Origin: Streptomyces sp. HD
GTDB taxonomy: Bacteria > Actinomycetota > Actinomycetes > Streptomycetales > Streptomycetaceae
DNA: 64,000 bases
Assembly (NCBI RefSeq): GCF_028369295.1
Contig: NZ_JAQMYP010000052.1
Coordinates: 1-64,000, forward strand
Direction: 5' to 3'
The translations under genes and the position numbers were made by a program. Shown here piece by piece: positions 51,877-60,472 of the stretch. Below the pieces are notes generated by a model. The model had not been told where the DNA came from and did not search any database. It saw only the letters and a program-made list of their open reading frames with translations. The number at the start of each line of letters is the position of its first letter. Positions within the stretch are counted from its first letter, which is position 1.

Positions 51877-53103
51877 CTACCGAATCGGCATACCCGCCAA
51901 CGTACGGGCAATCACCAGCCGCTGGATCTCGCTCGTCCCCTCGAAGATCGTGTAGATGGCGCTGTCCCGGTGCATCCGCTCCACGGGGTACTCCCGGGTG
52001 TAGCCGTTACCGCCCAGGATCTGTATCGCCTGAGCCGTGACCTTCTTGGCGGTCTCGCTCGCGTACAGCTTCGACATCGACCCCTCGGCCGCGGTGAACG
52101 GCTTCCCGTTGACCGCCATCCAGGACGCACGCCACACCAGCAGCCGCGCCGCGTCGATCTGCGTCCGCATGTCGGCGAGCTCGAAGGCGACACCCTGGTT
52201 GTCGATGATCGGCCGGCCGAACTGCTCACGCGTCTTCGCGTAGTCGAGGGCAACCTCGTAAGCCGCCCGAGCCGTACCCACCGCCATGGCTCCCACCGCG
52301 GGGCGGCTCGCCTCGAACGTGGCCATCGCCGCGTTCTTCACCCGCTCCCCACCGGCCTTGGCCCGCTCGCGCGCCCGCGCCAGCCGCTCGTCCAGCTTCG
52401 CCTTGCCGCCCAGCAGGCAGGAGCCCGGCACGCGCACCTGGTCGAGGATGACCTCGGCGGTGTGCGAGGCACGGATGCCGTGCTTCTTGAACTTCTGCCC
52501 CTGGGACAGCCCCGGCGTGTTCGGCGGGATGATGAAGGAGGCGTGGCCCTTGGAGCCCAGGTCCGGGTCGACGACCGCGACGACCACGTGGACGTTGGCG
52601 ATGCCGCCGTTGGTCGCCCAGGTCTTCGTGCCGTTGATCACCCACTCGTCCTTGGCCTCGTCGTACACGGCACGGGTCCGCATCGAGGCCACGTCGGAGC
52701 CAGCGTCGGGCTCGGAGGAGCAGAACGCGGCGAGCTTGACGTCGCCCGCGTCGCCGTACATCTGGGGCACCCAGGTGCCGATCTGCTCCTCGGTGCCGTT
52801 GGCGAGGACACCGACGGCCGCGAGGCCGGTGCCGACGATCGACAGGGCGATGCCCGCGTCGCCCCAGAACAGCTCCTCCATCGCCATGGGGATGCCGAGA
52901 CCGGTCGGGTCGAAGTACTGCTGGGCGTAGAAGTCGAGCGAGTAGATGCCGACCTTCGCGGCCTCCTGGATGACCGGCCAGGGAGTCTCCTCACGCTCGT
53001 CCCATTCGGCGGCCGCGGGGCGGATCACATCGGCGGCGAAGCCGTGCAGCCAGTCGCGGACTTCCTTCTGTTCGTCGTTGAGCTCCATGGTGAACTCGGC
53101 CAT
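51877..53103 (-). CDS. Acyl-CoA dehydrogenase
   Basis: This is a 408-residue flavoenzyme with intact motifs: FCSSEPDAGSDVASM, WATNGGIANVHVVV, REQFGRPIIDNQG, ILGGNGYTREYPVERMHRDS and the catalytic-loop IFEGTSEIQRLV. It catalyses the first step of a beta-oxidation-type pathway. It diverges from a TetR gene across 185 bp containing two inverted repeats, the usual arrangement for FadR/AcdR-type control by acyl-CoA. Confidence 0.92.
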   Translation of the reverse strand: MAEFTMELNDEQKEVRDWLHGFAADVIRPAAAEWDEREETPWPVIQEAAKVGIYSLDFYAQQYFDPTGLGIPMAMEELFWGDAGIALSIVGTGLAAVGVLANGTEEQIGTWVPQMYGDAGDVKLAAFCSSEPDAGSDVASMRTRAVYDEAKDEWVINGTKTWATNGGIANVHVVVAVVDPDLGSKGHASFIIPPNTPGLSQGQKFKKHGIRASHTAEVILDQVRVPGSCLLGGKAKLDERLARARERAKAGGERVKNAAMATFEASRPAVGAMAVGTARAAYEVALDYAKTREQFGRPIIDNQGVAFELADMRTQIDAARLLVWRASWMAVNGKPFTAAEGSMSKLYASETAKKVTAQAIQILGGNGYTREYPVERMHRDSAIYTIFEGTSEIQRLVIARTLAGMPIR

Positions 53104-53144
53104 GTCCCCTCCAGCGGCGTACGTGCATGGCTTCGCGCATGCTT

Positions 53145-53159
53145 GTTACTTGCGGTAAC
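53145..53159. promoter_or_regulatory. TetR operator candidate 1
   Basis: GTTAC-TTGCG-GTAAC, a perfect 5-bp inverted repeat 42 bp upstream of the acyl-CoA dehydrogenase start. Confidence 0.6.
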
Positions 53160-53168
53160 CCTAGTTTG

Positions 53169-53186
53169 TTACCCGTCGGTAGGTAA
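53169..53186. promoter_or_regulatory. TetR operator candidate 2
   Basis: TTACC-N8-GGTAA, a second inverted repeat 9 bp from the first, sharing the TTAC/GTAA half-sites. It lies about 100 bp before the TetR gene, so both divergent promoters could be repressed. Confidence 0.5.
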
Positions 53187-53288
53187 AGTCAACTCTCGAT
53201 GCCTCGTCGGCAGCCCGTTCGATGGACAGGGCCGTATGAGTGTTAGTTTGCGCAGGCGTCATCGAAACAGCACGGGTGGGGAGAGCTC

Positions 53289-53933
53289 ATGGACACCACG
53301 CAGCGGACCGATCAGCAGAAGTCCGCCGACCGCCGTCGGCGCGAGCTGCTGGAGGCCGCGGACAGGGTGGTGCTGCGCGACGGCCCACAGGCTTCGATGA
53401 ACGCGATCGCGGCGGAGGCCGGCATCACGAAGCCGATTCTGTACCGGCACTTCGGCGACAAGGGCGGACTCTACGCGGCGCTCGCCAAGAGACACACGGA
53501 TGCGCTGCTGGACTCGCTGCGGGCCGCGCTGGACGCTCCCGCGGAACGGCGCGAACGCGTCGAGGCCACGCTGGACACCTACCTCGCCGCCATCGAGGTG
53601 CGGCCTCAGGTCTACCGGTTCCTTATGCATCCGGCGGAGGCCGGGCAGGCGGCGGACCAGGGGTTCGACGTCGGCAAACACTCGGCGCCGTTGCTCCGCA
53701 GGATGGGCGAGGAGCTGGCCACCGTCATCGAGGAGCGGCTGGACCTCGGCCCCGGCAGTCAGCAGCTGGCCCGGGTGTGGGGGCACGGGATCGTCGGGAT
53801 GATGCATGCCGCCGGGGACTGGTGGCTCGGCGAACGGCCGTGCTCACGCGCGGAGTTGGTGCGTAGTTTGGCTGACCTGCTGTGGGGTCGGCTTGCGGCT
53901 GCGGGGGACAAAATGGGGGGTCCGGGGTTCTGA
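53289..53933 (+). CDS. TetR-family repressor
   Basis: This is a 214-residue regulator: N-terminal helix-turn-helix (AIAAEAGITKPILYRHFGDK) followed by an all-alpha ligand domain. It is divergent from the acyl-CoA dehydrogenase, which it likely represses along with itself through the paired GTAA/TTAC repeats. The ligand is presumably an acyl-CoA; this is inferred from context. Confidence 0.92.
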   Translation: MDTTQRTDQQKSADRRRRELLEAADRVVLRDGPQASMNAIAAEAGITKPILYRHFGDKGGLYAALAKRHTDALLDSLRAALDAPAERRERVEATLDTYLAAIEVRPQVYRFLMHPAEAGQAADQGFDVGKHSAPLLRRMGEELATVIEERLDLGPGSQQLARVWGHGIVGMMHAAGDWWLGERPCSRAELVRSLADLLWGRLAAAGDKMGGPGF

Positions 53934-53962
53934 CAGTCGTATCCCGGGTGCGGGTGCGTGGG

Positions 53963-53990
53963 GGCTGGTCGCGCAGTTCCCCGCGCCCCT
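53963..53990. repeat. Intergenic repeat, copy C
   Basis: Third exact copy of the 28-bp core, lying in the 70-bp gap between the convergent TetR and deformylase genes. A GC-rich extension can form a hairpin that might end transcription from both sides. Confidence 0.7.
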
Positions 53991-54003
53991 GGGGGCGTCT
54001 CCC

Positions 54004-54543
54004 TCACCGGCGCCAGGGCGCTCGGGCCAGTTGTCGCATCAGGCGTCTGTGACGCCGGCCCGTCACGCGGTCCGCGTACACCGCGCCTTCCAAGTGGTCG
54101 CACTCATGCTGCAGGCAGCGTGCGAAGAAACCCGTCCCGTGAATCGTCACCGGCTCGCCCGTCACCGTGAACCCCTCGACCACCGCATGGTCGTACCGCT
54201 CCGTCCCCGCCTCCAGGCCAGGCAGGGACAGACAGCCCTCCGGCCCTCGGATCACCACCCCGTCCGCCTCCACCAGCCGCGGGTTCACCACATGTCCGAG
54301 GTGGCGGACCTCCTCGTCGTCGGGGCAGTCGTACACGAACACCCGTAGCGACTCCCCCACCTGGTTCGCGGCGAGACCGACGCCCTGCGCGGCGTACATC
54401 GTTGCGAACAGGTCCTCCACGAGGGCTTCGAGTGCCGGACCGAAGTCGGTCACCTCGCGGCAGGGCTCGTGCAACAGGGGAGCACCATGCAGAGTGAGAG
54501 GCCGAACACGCCCGCGGGTGCCCGGAATGGAGCCGTTACGCAT
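54004..54543 (-). CDS. def: Peptide deformylase
   Basis: Removes the formyl group from nascent proteins. At 179 residues all three motifs are present: GVGLAANQVG, EGCLSLPG (metal-binding Cys) and QHECDHLEG (metal-binding histidines and catalytic Glu). Streptomycetes usually carry several deformylases; this C-terminally basic form is a common actinobacterial type. It diverges from murT. Confidence 0.95.
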   Translation of the reverse strand: MRNGSIPGTRGRVRPLTLHGAPLLHEPCREVTDFGPALEALVEDLFATMYAAQGVGLAANQVGESLRVFVYDCPDDEEVRHLGHVVNPRLVEADGVVIRGPEGCLSLPGLEAGTERYDHAVVEGFTVTGEPVTIHGTGFFARCLQHECDHLEGAVYADRVTGRRHRRLMRQLARAPWRR

Positions 54544-54655
54544 GACGGCAAGGGTACGGCGATTCGGGAGTGCGAATGGATCTCGATAGGCTGACCACCA
54601 CCACGTTGCCGTAGGGCTTCAGGCGCGGCGCGTACGCAAGGAGGATCGAGAACTG

Positions 54656-55894
54656 ATGGCAGGCAACTCGGACCCGCTCTCGCCGCGGGCCAAGATCGCC
54701 GTGACCGCGGGCAAGGCGGTCGCGGCGGCATCGCGCGCCGCAGGGCGCGGCAGCGGTTCGGTGATCGGCGGCCGGGTGGCGCTCAAACTCGACCCCGACC
54801 TTCTCGCGCGACTCGCGCAGAACCTGGACGTGGTCCTCGTCTCGGCGACCAACGGCAAGACCACGACGACCCGGCTCATCGCCGAGGCCCTGCGGGCCGC
54901 CGGGCCGGTCGTGTCCAACGCTCTCGGCGCCAACATGCCCGCCGGCATCACCTCGGCGCTCGCGGGTGGCTCCGAGGCTCGCTACGGCGTCATCGAGGTC
55001 GACGAGAAGTACCTCGCGGGGGTCGCCCGGGACACGGATCCGAAGTGCATCGCGCTTCTCAACCTCTCCCGCGACCAGCTGGACCGCGCCGCCGAGACCC
55101 GGATGCTCGCGGAGAACTGGCGCGAGGGGCTCGCGGGCTCGAAGGCCGTGGTCGTCGCCAACGCCGACGACCCGCTGGTCGTGTGGGCGGCCTCCTCCTC
55201 CCCCAATGTGGTCTGGGTCGCCGCCGGCCAGATGTGGAAGGACGACGCCTGGTCCTGCCCGTCCTGCGGCGGCGTGATGCAGCGGCCCGGGGACGACTGG
55301 TTCTGCGGTGACTGCGGCTTCCGCCGTCCCACGCCGAGCTGGGCGCTCTCCGGTGACCATGTGCTCGACCCGCACGGGTCCGCCTGGCCCATCCATCTGC
55401 AGCTGCCCGGCCGTGCGAACAAGGCCAACGCCGCGTCCTCGGCCGCCGTCGCCGCCGTGTTCGGCGTACCGCCGCAGGTCGCCCTGGAGCGGATGTACCA
55501 GGTACAGGCCGTCGCCGGCCGGTACGACGTCGTGCAGTTCGAGGGACGGGATCTGCGGCTGCTGCTCGCCAAGAACCCGGCCGGCTGGCTGGAGACGTTC
55601 TCCCTGATCGACCCGCCGCCGACCCCGGTGATCCTCTCGGTCAACGCACGCGGCGCCGACGGCACCGACACCTCCTGGCTGTGGGACGTCGACTACACGC
55701 GGCTGACCGGGCACCCGATCTGTGTCATCGGCGACCGCAGACTCGACCTCGCGGTGCGCCTGGAGGTCGCGAACCAGCAGTTCCAGGTCTGCGAGAACCT
55801 CGACCAGGCCGTGCAGGCGTGCCCGCCGGGCCGGATCGAGGTCATCGCCAACTACACCGCGTTCCAGGACCTGCGCCGCCGGGTCGGCAACTGA
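54656..55894 (+). CDS. murT: Lipid II isoglutaminyl synthase, MurT subunit
   Basis: With GatD it amidates the alpha-carboxyl of D-Glu in the peptidoglycan stem peptide, using glutamine and ATP. At 412 residues: Mur-ligase P-loop SATNGKTTTTRL near residue 65; central domain interrupted by a four-cysteine zinc ribbon (CPSCGG and CGDCG, about residues 200-225); C-terminal DUF1727 domain. AAGGAGG precedes the ATG. It is followed by gatD after 23 bp. Confidence 0.95.
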   Translation: MAGNSDPLSPRAKIAVTAGKAVAAASRAAGRGSGSVIGGRVALKLDPDLLARLAQNLDVVLVSATNGKTTTTRLIAEALRAAGPVVSNALGANMPAGITSALAGGSEARYGVIEVDEKYLAGVARDTDPKCIALLNLSRDQLDRAAETRMLAENWREGLAGSKAVVVANADDPLVVWAASSSPNVVWVAAGQMWKDDAWSCPSCGGVMQRPGDDWFCGDCGFRRPTPSWALSGDHVLDPHGSAWPIHLQLPGRANKANAASSAAVAAVFGVPPQVALERMYQVQAVAGRYDVVQFEGRDLRLLLAKNPAGWLETFSLIDPPPTPVILSVNARGADGTDTSWLWDVDYTRLTGHPICVIGDRRLDLAVRLEVANQQFQVCENLDQAVQACPPGRIEVIANYTAFQDLRRRVGN

Positions 55895-55917
55895 GCACGA
55901 GACTTCAGGGGACTTAA

Positions 55918-56646
55918 GTGAGCGACAACCAACTGCGGGTCGTCTGGATCTACCCGGACCTGCTCAGCACCTACGGCGACCAGGGCAACGTCCTCGTCGT
56001 GGAGCGCCGGGCCCGGCAGCGCGGTCTCGACGTGGCCCGCCTCGACGTGCGCAGCGACCAGCCGATCCCGACGTCCGGGGACATCTATCTGATCGGCGGC
56101 GGCGAGGACCGCCCGCAGCGGCTGGCGGCCGAGCGGCTGCGCCGGGACGGCGGGCTGCACCGGGCCGTCGAGAACGGCGCGATCGTGTTCTCCGTGTGCG
56201 CCGGGTACCAGATCCTCGGGCACGAGTTCATCAACGACCTCGGCCAGCGTGAACCGGGCCTCGGCCTGATCGACGTGGTGTCCGTGCGCGGCGAGGGCGA
56301 GCGGTGCGTCGGTGACGTGCTCGCCGACATCGACCCGCGCCTCGGTCTGCCCCCGCTGACCGGCTTCGAGAACCACCAGGGCGTCACCCACCTCGGCCCG
56401 ACCGCCCGGCCTCTCGCCCAGGTCCGCCTCGGCAACGGCAACGGCACGGGGGACGGCACGGAGGGGGCGTACAACGACACCGTCTTCGGTACGTACATGC
56501 ACGGGCCGGTGCTGGCGCGGAACCCGCTGATCGCCGACCACCTGCTGAAGCTGGCGCTCGACGTGAACGCGCTGCCCCCGACGGACGACCGCTGGTACGA
56601 GGCGCTGCGGGGCGAGCGCATCGCGGCCGCGCAGCAGCCTGCCTGA
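55918..56646 (+). CDS. gatD: Lipid II isoglutaminyl synthase, GatD glutaminase subunit
   Basis: This is a 242-residue class I glutamine amidotransferase of the CobQ/CobB-like group that supplies ammonia to MurT. The nucleophile Cys lies near residue 94 in FSVCAGYQILG, and the catalytic His in YMHGPVLARNP. GTG start at 55918, 23 bp after murT, one operon. Confidence 0.94.
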   Translation: MSDNQLRVVWIYPDLLSTYGDQGNVLVVERRARQRGLDVARLDVRSDQPIPTSGDIYLIGGGEDRPQRLAAERLRRDGGLHRAVENGAIVFSVCAGYQILGHEFINDLGQREPGLGLIDVVSVRGEGERCVGDVLADIDPRLGLPPLTGFENHQGVTHLGPTARPLAQVRLGNGNGTGDGTEGAYNDTVFGTYMHGPVLARNPLIADHLLKLALDVNALPPTDDRWYEALRGERIAAAQQPA

Positions 56647-56837
56647 CGGGATCGCTCAGCCGGGTGCCGGCCCCGCCGTCACCAGCCCGTCTGACGGGGT
56701 GTCCGCACAGGTGAGCGGGGTCGTCCAGCAGGCGGACGCACGGTTCGGCCCCGCCACCCGATGCCGCTAGGGTGGCGGGGATTCAAGCCGGACAGCGTGG
56801 TCCGGTCCCGGCCCACGTTGAGAAGGTTTTTCGGGCT

Positions 56838-57863
56838 ATGCGCATTGGTGTCCTCACGTCCGGCGGCGACTGCCCCGGCCTGAACGCCGTCATCCGGTCC
56901 GTCGTGCACCGCGCCGTCGTCGACCACGGCGACGAGGTCATCGGCTTTCGGGACGGCTGGAAGGGCCTCCTGGAGTGCGACTACCTCAAGCTCGACCTCG
57001 ACGCGGTGGGCGGCATCCTCGCCCGCGGCGGCACGATCCTCGGTTCCTCCCGGGTCCAGCCCTCCCATCTGCGGGACGGTGTGGAGCGAGCCAAGGGCCA
57101 TGTCGAGGAGCTCGGCCTCGACGCGATCATCCCCATCGGCGGTGAGGGCACGCTGAAGGCCGCCCGGCTGATGTCGGACAGCGGCCTGCCCGTGGTGGGG
57201 GTGCCGAAGACCATCGACAACGACATCGCGGTCACGGATGTCACCTTCGGTTTCGACACCGCCGTGACGGTGGCGACCGAGGCGCTGGACCGCCTCAAGA
57301 CCACCGCCGAGTCCCATCAGCGGGTGCTCGTCGTCGAGGTCATGGGACGGCACACCGGCTGGATCGCGCTGCACTCCGGCATGGCGGCCGGCGCGCACGC
57401 CATCGTCGTGCCGGAACGACCCTTCGACATCGACGAGTTGACCCGGGTGGTCGGTGCGCGGTTCGAGGCGGGCAAGCGCTTCGCGATCGTCGTGGCGGCC
57501 GAGGGCGCCAAGCCGCAGCCCGGATCCATGGCGTTCGACGAGGGCGGCAAGGACATCTACGGGCACGAGCGGTTCGCCGGGATCGCCCGTCAGCTGTCCA
57601 TCGAGCTGGAGGAGCGCCTCGGCAAGGAGGCGCGGCCGGTGATTCTGGGGCATGTGCAGCGCGGTGGTACGCCGACCGCGTACGACCGTGTTCTGGCCAC
57701 TCGTTTCGGGTGGCATGCGGTGGAGGCGGTGCACCGTGGGGAGTTCGGTCACATGACGGCGCTCCAGGGGACCGACATCGTGATGGTGCCGCTGGCCGAG
57801 GCCGTGGAGACGTTGAAGACGGTGCCGGCGGACCGGTACGAAGAGGCGGAGTGCGTCCTCTAG
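56838..57863 (+). CDS. pfkA: 6-phosphofructokinase
   Basis: Phosphorylates fructose 6-phosphate in glycolysis. At 341 residues: N-terminal RIGVLTSGGDCPGLNAVIR; donor-site GGEGT (glycine at position 104, as in ATP enzymes); PKTIDNDI with the lysine at position 124 typical of the PPi/mixed group; VMGRHTGWIA. This combination matches the ATP-dependent group III enzymes of actinomycetes. The ATG at 56838 gives the standard N terminus. A strong terminator follows the gene. Confidence 0.94.
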   Translation: MRIGVLTSGGDCPGLNAVIRSVVHRAVVDHGDEVIGFRDGWKGLLECDYLKLDLDAVGGILARGGTILGSSRVQPSHLRDGVERAKGHVEELGLDAIIPIGGEGTLKAARLMSDSGLPVVGVPKTIDNDIAVTDVTFGFDTAVTVATEALDRLKTTAESHQRVLVVEVMGRHTGWIALHSGMAAGAHAIVVPERPFDIDELTRVVGARFEAGKRFAIVVAAEGAKPQPGSMAFDEGGKDIYGHERFAGIARQLSIELEERLGKEARPVILGHVQRGGTPTAYDRVLATRFGWHAVEAVHRGEFGHMTALQGTDIVMVPLAEAVETLKTVPADRYEEAECVL

Positions 57864-57889
57864 ATCACGTCGTGCGGAACTGAAGAATC

Positions 57890-57919
57890 TGCCCCCGGCC
57901 GCAACTGCGGTCGGGGGCA
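57890..57919 (+). terminator. Terminator after pfkA
   Basis: TGCCCCCGGCCGCA and TGCGGTCGGGGGCA form a 14-bp stem with one mismatch and a 2-nt loop, followed by a short T-rich stretch, 26 bp past the pfkA stop codon. Confidence 0.8.
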
Positions 57920-57976
57920 GTTCTAATCTGTGTGCGGACAGATTTGCACAACCCCCACGAATCAGGAGCCGCCGGA

Positions 57977-58927
57977 ATGGATCACAGCGGGCACGGCATG
58001 ACCATGGATCTGCCGCCGTTCACGCTGGGACGAGGGCTGCAGTGGTCGGCCGACCCGTTCTTTCTCGTGGCCTGTCTCGTGGGGCTCGCGTTGTATGCGT
58101 GGGGCGTCGTGCGACTGCGGCGGCGCGGGGATTCGTGGTCCGTGGGACGGACGGTCTCATTCGTCGTCGGTGTGCTGTCCGTGATGCTCGTGATGTGCAC
58201 CGGGCTGAACGACTACGGAATGGTCATGTTCAGCGTGCACATGGTGCAGCACATGGTGATCAGCATGCTGTCGCCGATTCTGATCCTGCTCGGCGCGCCC
58301 GTCACGCTGGCGCTGCGGGCGTTGCCGCCCGCCGGGCGGGGGCGCAAGGGGCCACGGGAATTGCTGCTGGCCCTGCTGCACAGCCGGTACATGCGGATCA
58401 TCACGCATCCGGCGTTCACCATTCCGCTGTTCATCGCGAGCCTTTACGCGCTGTATTTCACCCCGCTCTTCGACTTCCTGATGGGCTCGAAGACCGGGCA
58501 CATCGCGATGATGGTGCACTTCCTCGCCGTGGGCGTGGTGTTCTTCTGGCCGATCATCGGCGTGGATCCCGGTCCGCACCGGCCGGGGTATCTCATGCGG
58601 ATGCTGGAGCTGTTCGCGGGAATGCCGTTCCACGCGTTCTTCGGTATCGCGTTGATGATGGCGTCGGAGCCGATGGTCGAGACGTTCAAGAACCCTCCCG
58701 CCTCGCTCGGCATCGAGGCACTCGCCGACCAGAACGCGGCCGGCGGTATCGCCTGGGCGTTCAGTGAGATTCCGTCCGTACTGGTGCTGATCGCACTGCT
58801 GTTCCAGTGGTACGGCTCCGAGCAGCGGCAGGCCCGCCGAAAGGACCGTGCCGCCGACCGGGACGGCGACCAGGAACTTGAGGCGTACAACGCCTATTTG
58901 GCCTCATTGAACGCACGCGGAAACTGA
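57977..58927 (+). CDS. Cytochrome c oxidase assembly factor CtaG-like membrane protein
   Basis: This is a 316-residue protein with seven to eight membrane segments, a His/Met-rich N terminus (MDHSGHGM) and the caa3_CtaG hallmarks MVMFSVHMVQHMVISML and FFGIALMM. It takes part in copper delivery and assembly of cytochrome c oxidase. AGGAG precedes the ATG at 57977. It ends with a charged cytoplasmic tail. Confidence 0.9.
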   Translation: MDHSGHGMTMDLPPFTLGRGLQWSADPFFLVACLVGLALYAWGVVRLRRRGDSWSVGRTVSFVVGVLSVMLVMCTGLNDYGMVMFSVHMVQHMVISMLSPILILLGAPVTLALRALPPAGRGRKGPRELLLALLHSRYMRIITHPAFTIPLFIASLYALYFTPLFDFLMGSKTGHIAMMVHFLAVGVVFFWPIIGVDPGPHRPGYLMRMLELFAGMPFHAFFGIALMMASEPMVETFKNPPASLGIEALADQNAAGGIAWAFSEIPSVLVLIALLFQWYGSEQRQARRKDRAADRDGDQELEAYNAYLASLNARGN

Positions 58928-58994
58928 GGAAACCGAAAGGCGTCGCCTTTCAGTAGCATGAAGCGCGTCGGGGGAACCGCCGGGGGGAGCGGTA

Positions 58995-60434
58995 ATGGCG
59001 TTTCATGTTTTCGTACACAGGGCCGGAAAAGCGGCGATTCGGAGGATCGCCGTCCTGTTGGTCTTCGTTCTGGCACTCAGCGGGTGCGATCGCGGCGCGC
59101 CGTTGTTCGTGGTGCGGGCCGTCGCCGCGGGAGTTCCGTCGCTCGCGCCCTTCTTCGACGAGGGACAGGGGCTGGGCCGGGACCAGCGGGTCCAGGCGCT
59201 GACGGCGCACGGTGGCCTTCAGCAGGGGGATACGCCGGGTCTGTACGGGGGATCGAAGCAGCCGACGATCTGTGATGTCGTACGGCTGAAGAAGTTTCTC
59301 ACCGATCCCGCCAATGAGCGGAAGGCACAGGCGTGGGCAGCCGCGCTCTCCATTACCACGGCCGAGATTCCGGAATATCTCGATCGGCTCACACCCGTTC
59401 TCCTGCGTCACGACACTCTCGTGACGAATCACGACTACAAGAAGGGGAAGGCCACCCCCTTCAACGCGCTGCTCCAGACCGGAATCGCGATACTCGTCGA
59501 CGCGGCAGGACTGCCCGCCGTGAAGTGCTCGTGCGGAAATCCGTTGCGGCCCTTCGAGGGTGACACGACGCGGATAAAGGTCGAGTTCGACGACCGCAAC
59601 GAGGAGTGGAAGGGATACGAGAAGTCGTCCGTGGTGGCGGTGCGTCCCGCTCCGCGGAAGGTGCAGCGGCTCGCTCTCGTCGACGTCGACGAACCCGACC
59701 GCGGCATCAACCGGCCCGTCGGCACCACCGGCGACGACGACACGACGTTCGACACGCGTGAGCGGCGAGCGGTGCCCGACCTCGCCGGGACGACCTTCGG
59801 GCAGGCGAGCCGGCGACTGGCCGCCGACGGGCTGGCGGTCGCCTTCGAGGGCGGTGGGCTGCCGCCGGACGACGCCCGGGTCACGGCGTCGGATCCGCCG
59901 GCCGGGACCGAGCTGCGGTTCGGGGAGTACGTGATGTTGAGCGTGGCCGGGGGAAGTGCCGAAGGCTCGTCGGACTCGTCCGGGTCGTCCGGGTCGTCAG
60001 GCTCGGCGGGGTCGTCCGATGGGCCGACGTCCACGTCTCCAAGCCCGGGCACGTCCCCGTCGACGCCGGGTCCCTCGACCTCGACGCCGTCGACTCCGTC
60101 CACGTCCCCGTCGTCCCCGTCGTCCCCGTCCTCCTCCGCTCCCCCGCCCTCCAGCCCGGGTACGAGCAAGCCGCCGTCCTCGTCCGCGCCGCCCACCTCC
60201 GCGCCGCCCCCGACGACCAAGAACCCCACGGCCAGCTCGGCACCTCCGCCCAGCACCCCTCCCCCGGCGACCACGAGCTCGCCCCCGACCAGCGCCCCGG
60301 TCACCACCAGCGCGCCGCCGCCCACCACGAGCGCGCCCGTCACGACGGTTCCCACTACTGGCGCGCCGTCCACGGTCGTGCCCTCCACCGTCGTGCCGTC
60401 CACCGACGGCCGCACCGCGAGCGCAGTCGTCTAG
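58995..60434 (+). CDS. DUF6777 lipoprotein with PASTA-like domain
   Basis: This is a 479-residue lipoprotein (LALSGC lipobox). The body of about 200 residues, which I recall as DUF6777, contains a Cys pair in KCSCGNP. A PASTA-like module follows near residues 259-318 (VPDLAGTTFGQASRRLAADG...SDPPAGTELRFG), then a Ser/Thr/Pro-rich tail of about 160 residues with low-complexity DNA. It precedes the Ser/Thr kinase gene by 38 bp. The tail resembles a cell-wall-spanning stalk or glycosylated region. A sensor or substrate of the kinase is likely, by context. Confidence 0.82.
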   Translation: MAFHVFVHRAGKAAIRRIAVLLVFVLALSGCDRGAPLFVVRAVAAGVPSLAPFFDEGQGLGRDQRVQALTAHGGLQQGDTPGLYGGSKQPTICDVVRLKKFLTDPANERKAQAWAAALSITTAEIPEYLDRLTPVLLRHDTLVTNHDYKKGKATPFNALLQTGIAILVDAAGLPAVKCSCGNPLRPFEGDTTRIKVEFDDRNEEWKGYEKSSVVAVRPAPRKVQRLALVDVDEPDRGINRPVGTTGDDDTTFDTRERRAVPDLAGTTFGQASRRLAADGLAVAFEGGGLPPDDARVTASDPPAGTELRFGEYVMLSVAGGSAEGSSDSSGSSGSSGSAGSSDGPTSTSPSPGTSPSTPGPSTSTPSTPSTSPSSPSSPSSSAPPPSSPGTSKPPSSSAPPTSAPPPTTKNPTASSAPPPSTPPPATTSSPPTSAPVTTSAPPPTTSAPVTTVPTTGAPSTVVPSTVVPSTDGRTASAVV

Positions 60435-60472
60435 CAACCACCCAGCGCCCCCGCAGAACCGGGAGTCACCGG

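Noticed and set aside
59960..60420. DNA tandem repeats as a separate element
   Set aside because: They encode the Ser/Thr/Pro tail of the DUF6777 lipoprotein in frame, so they are part of that gene.
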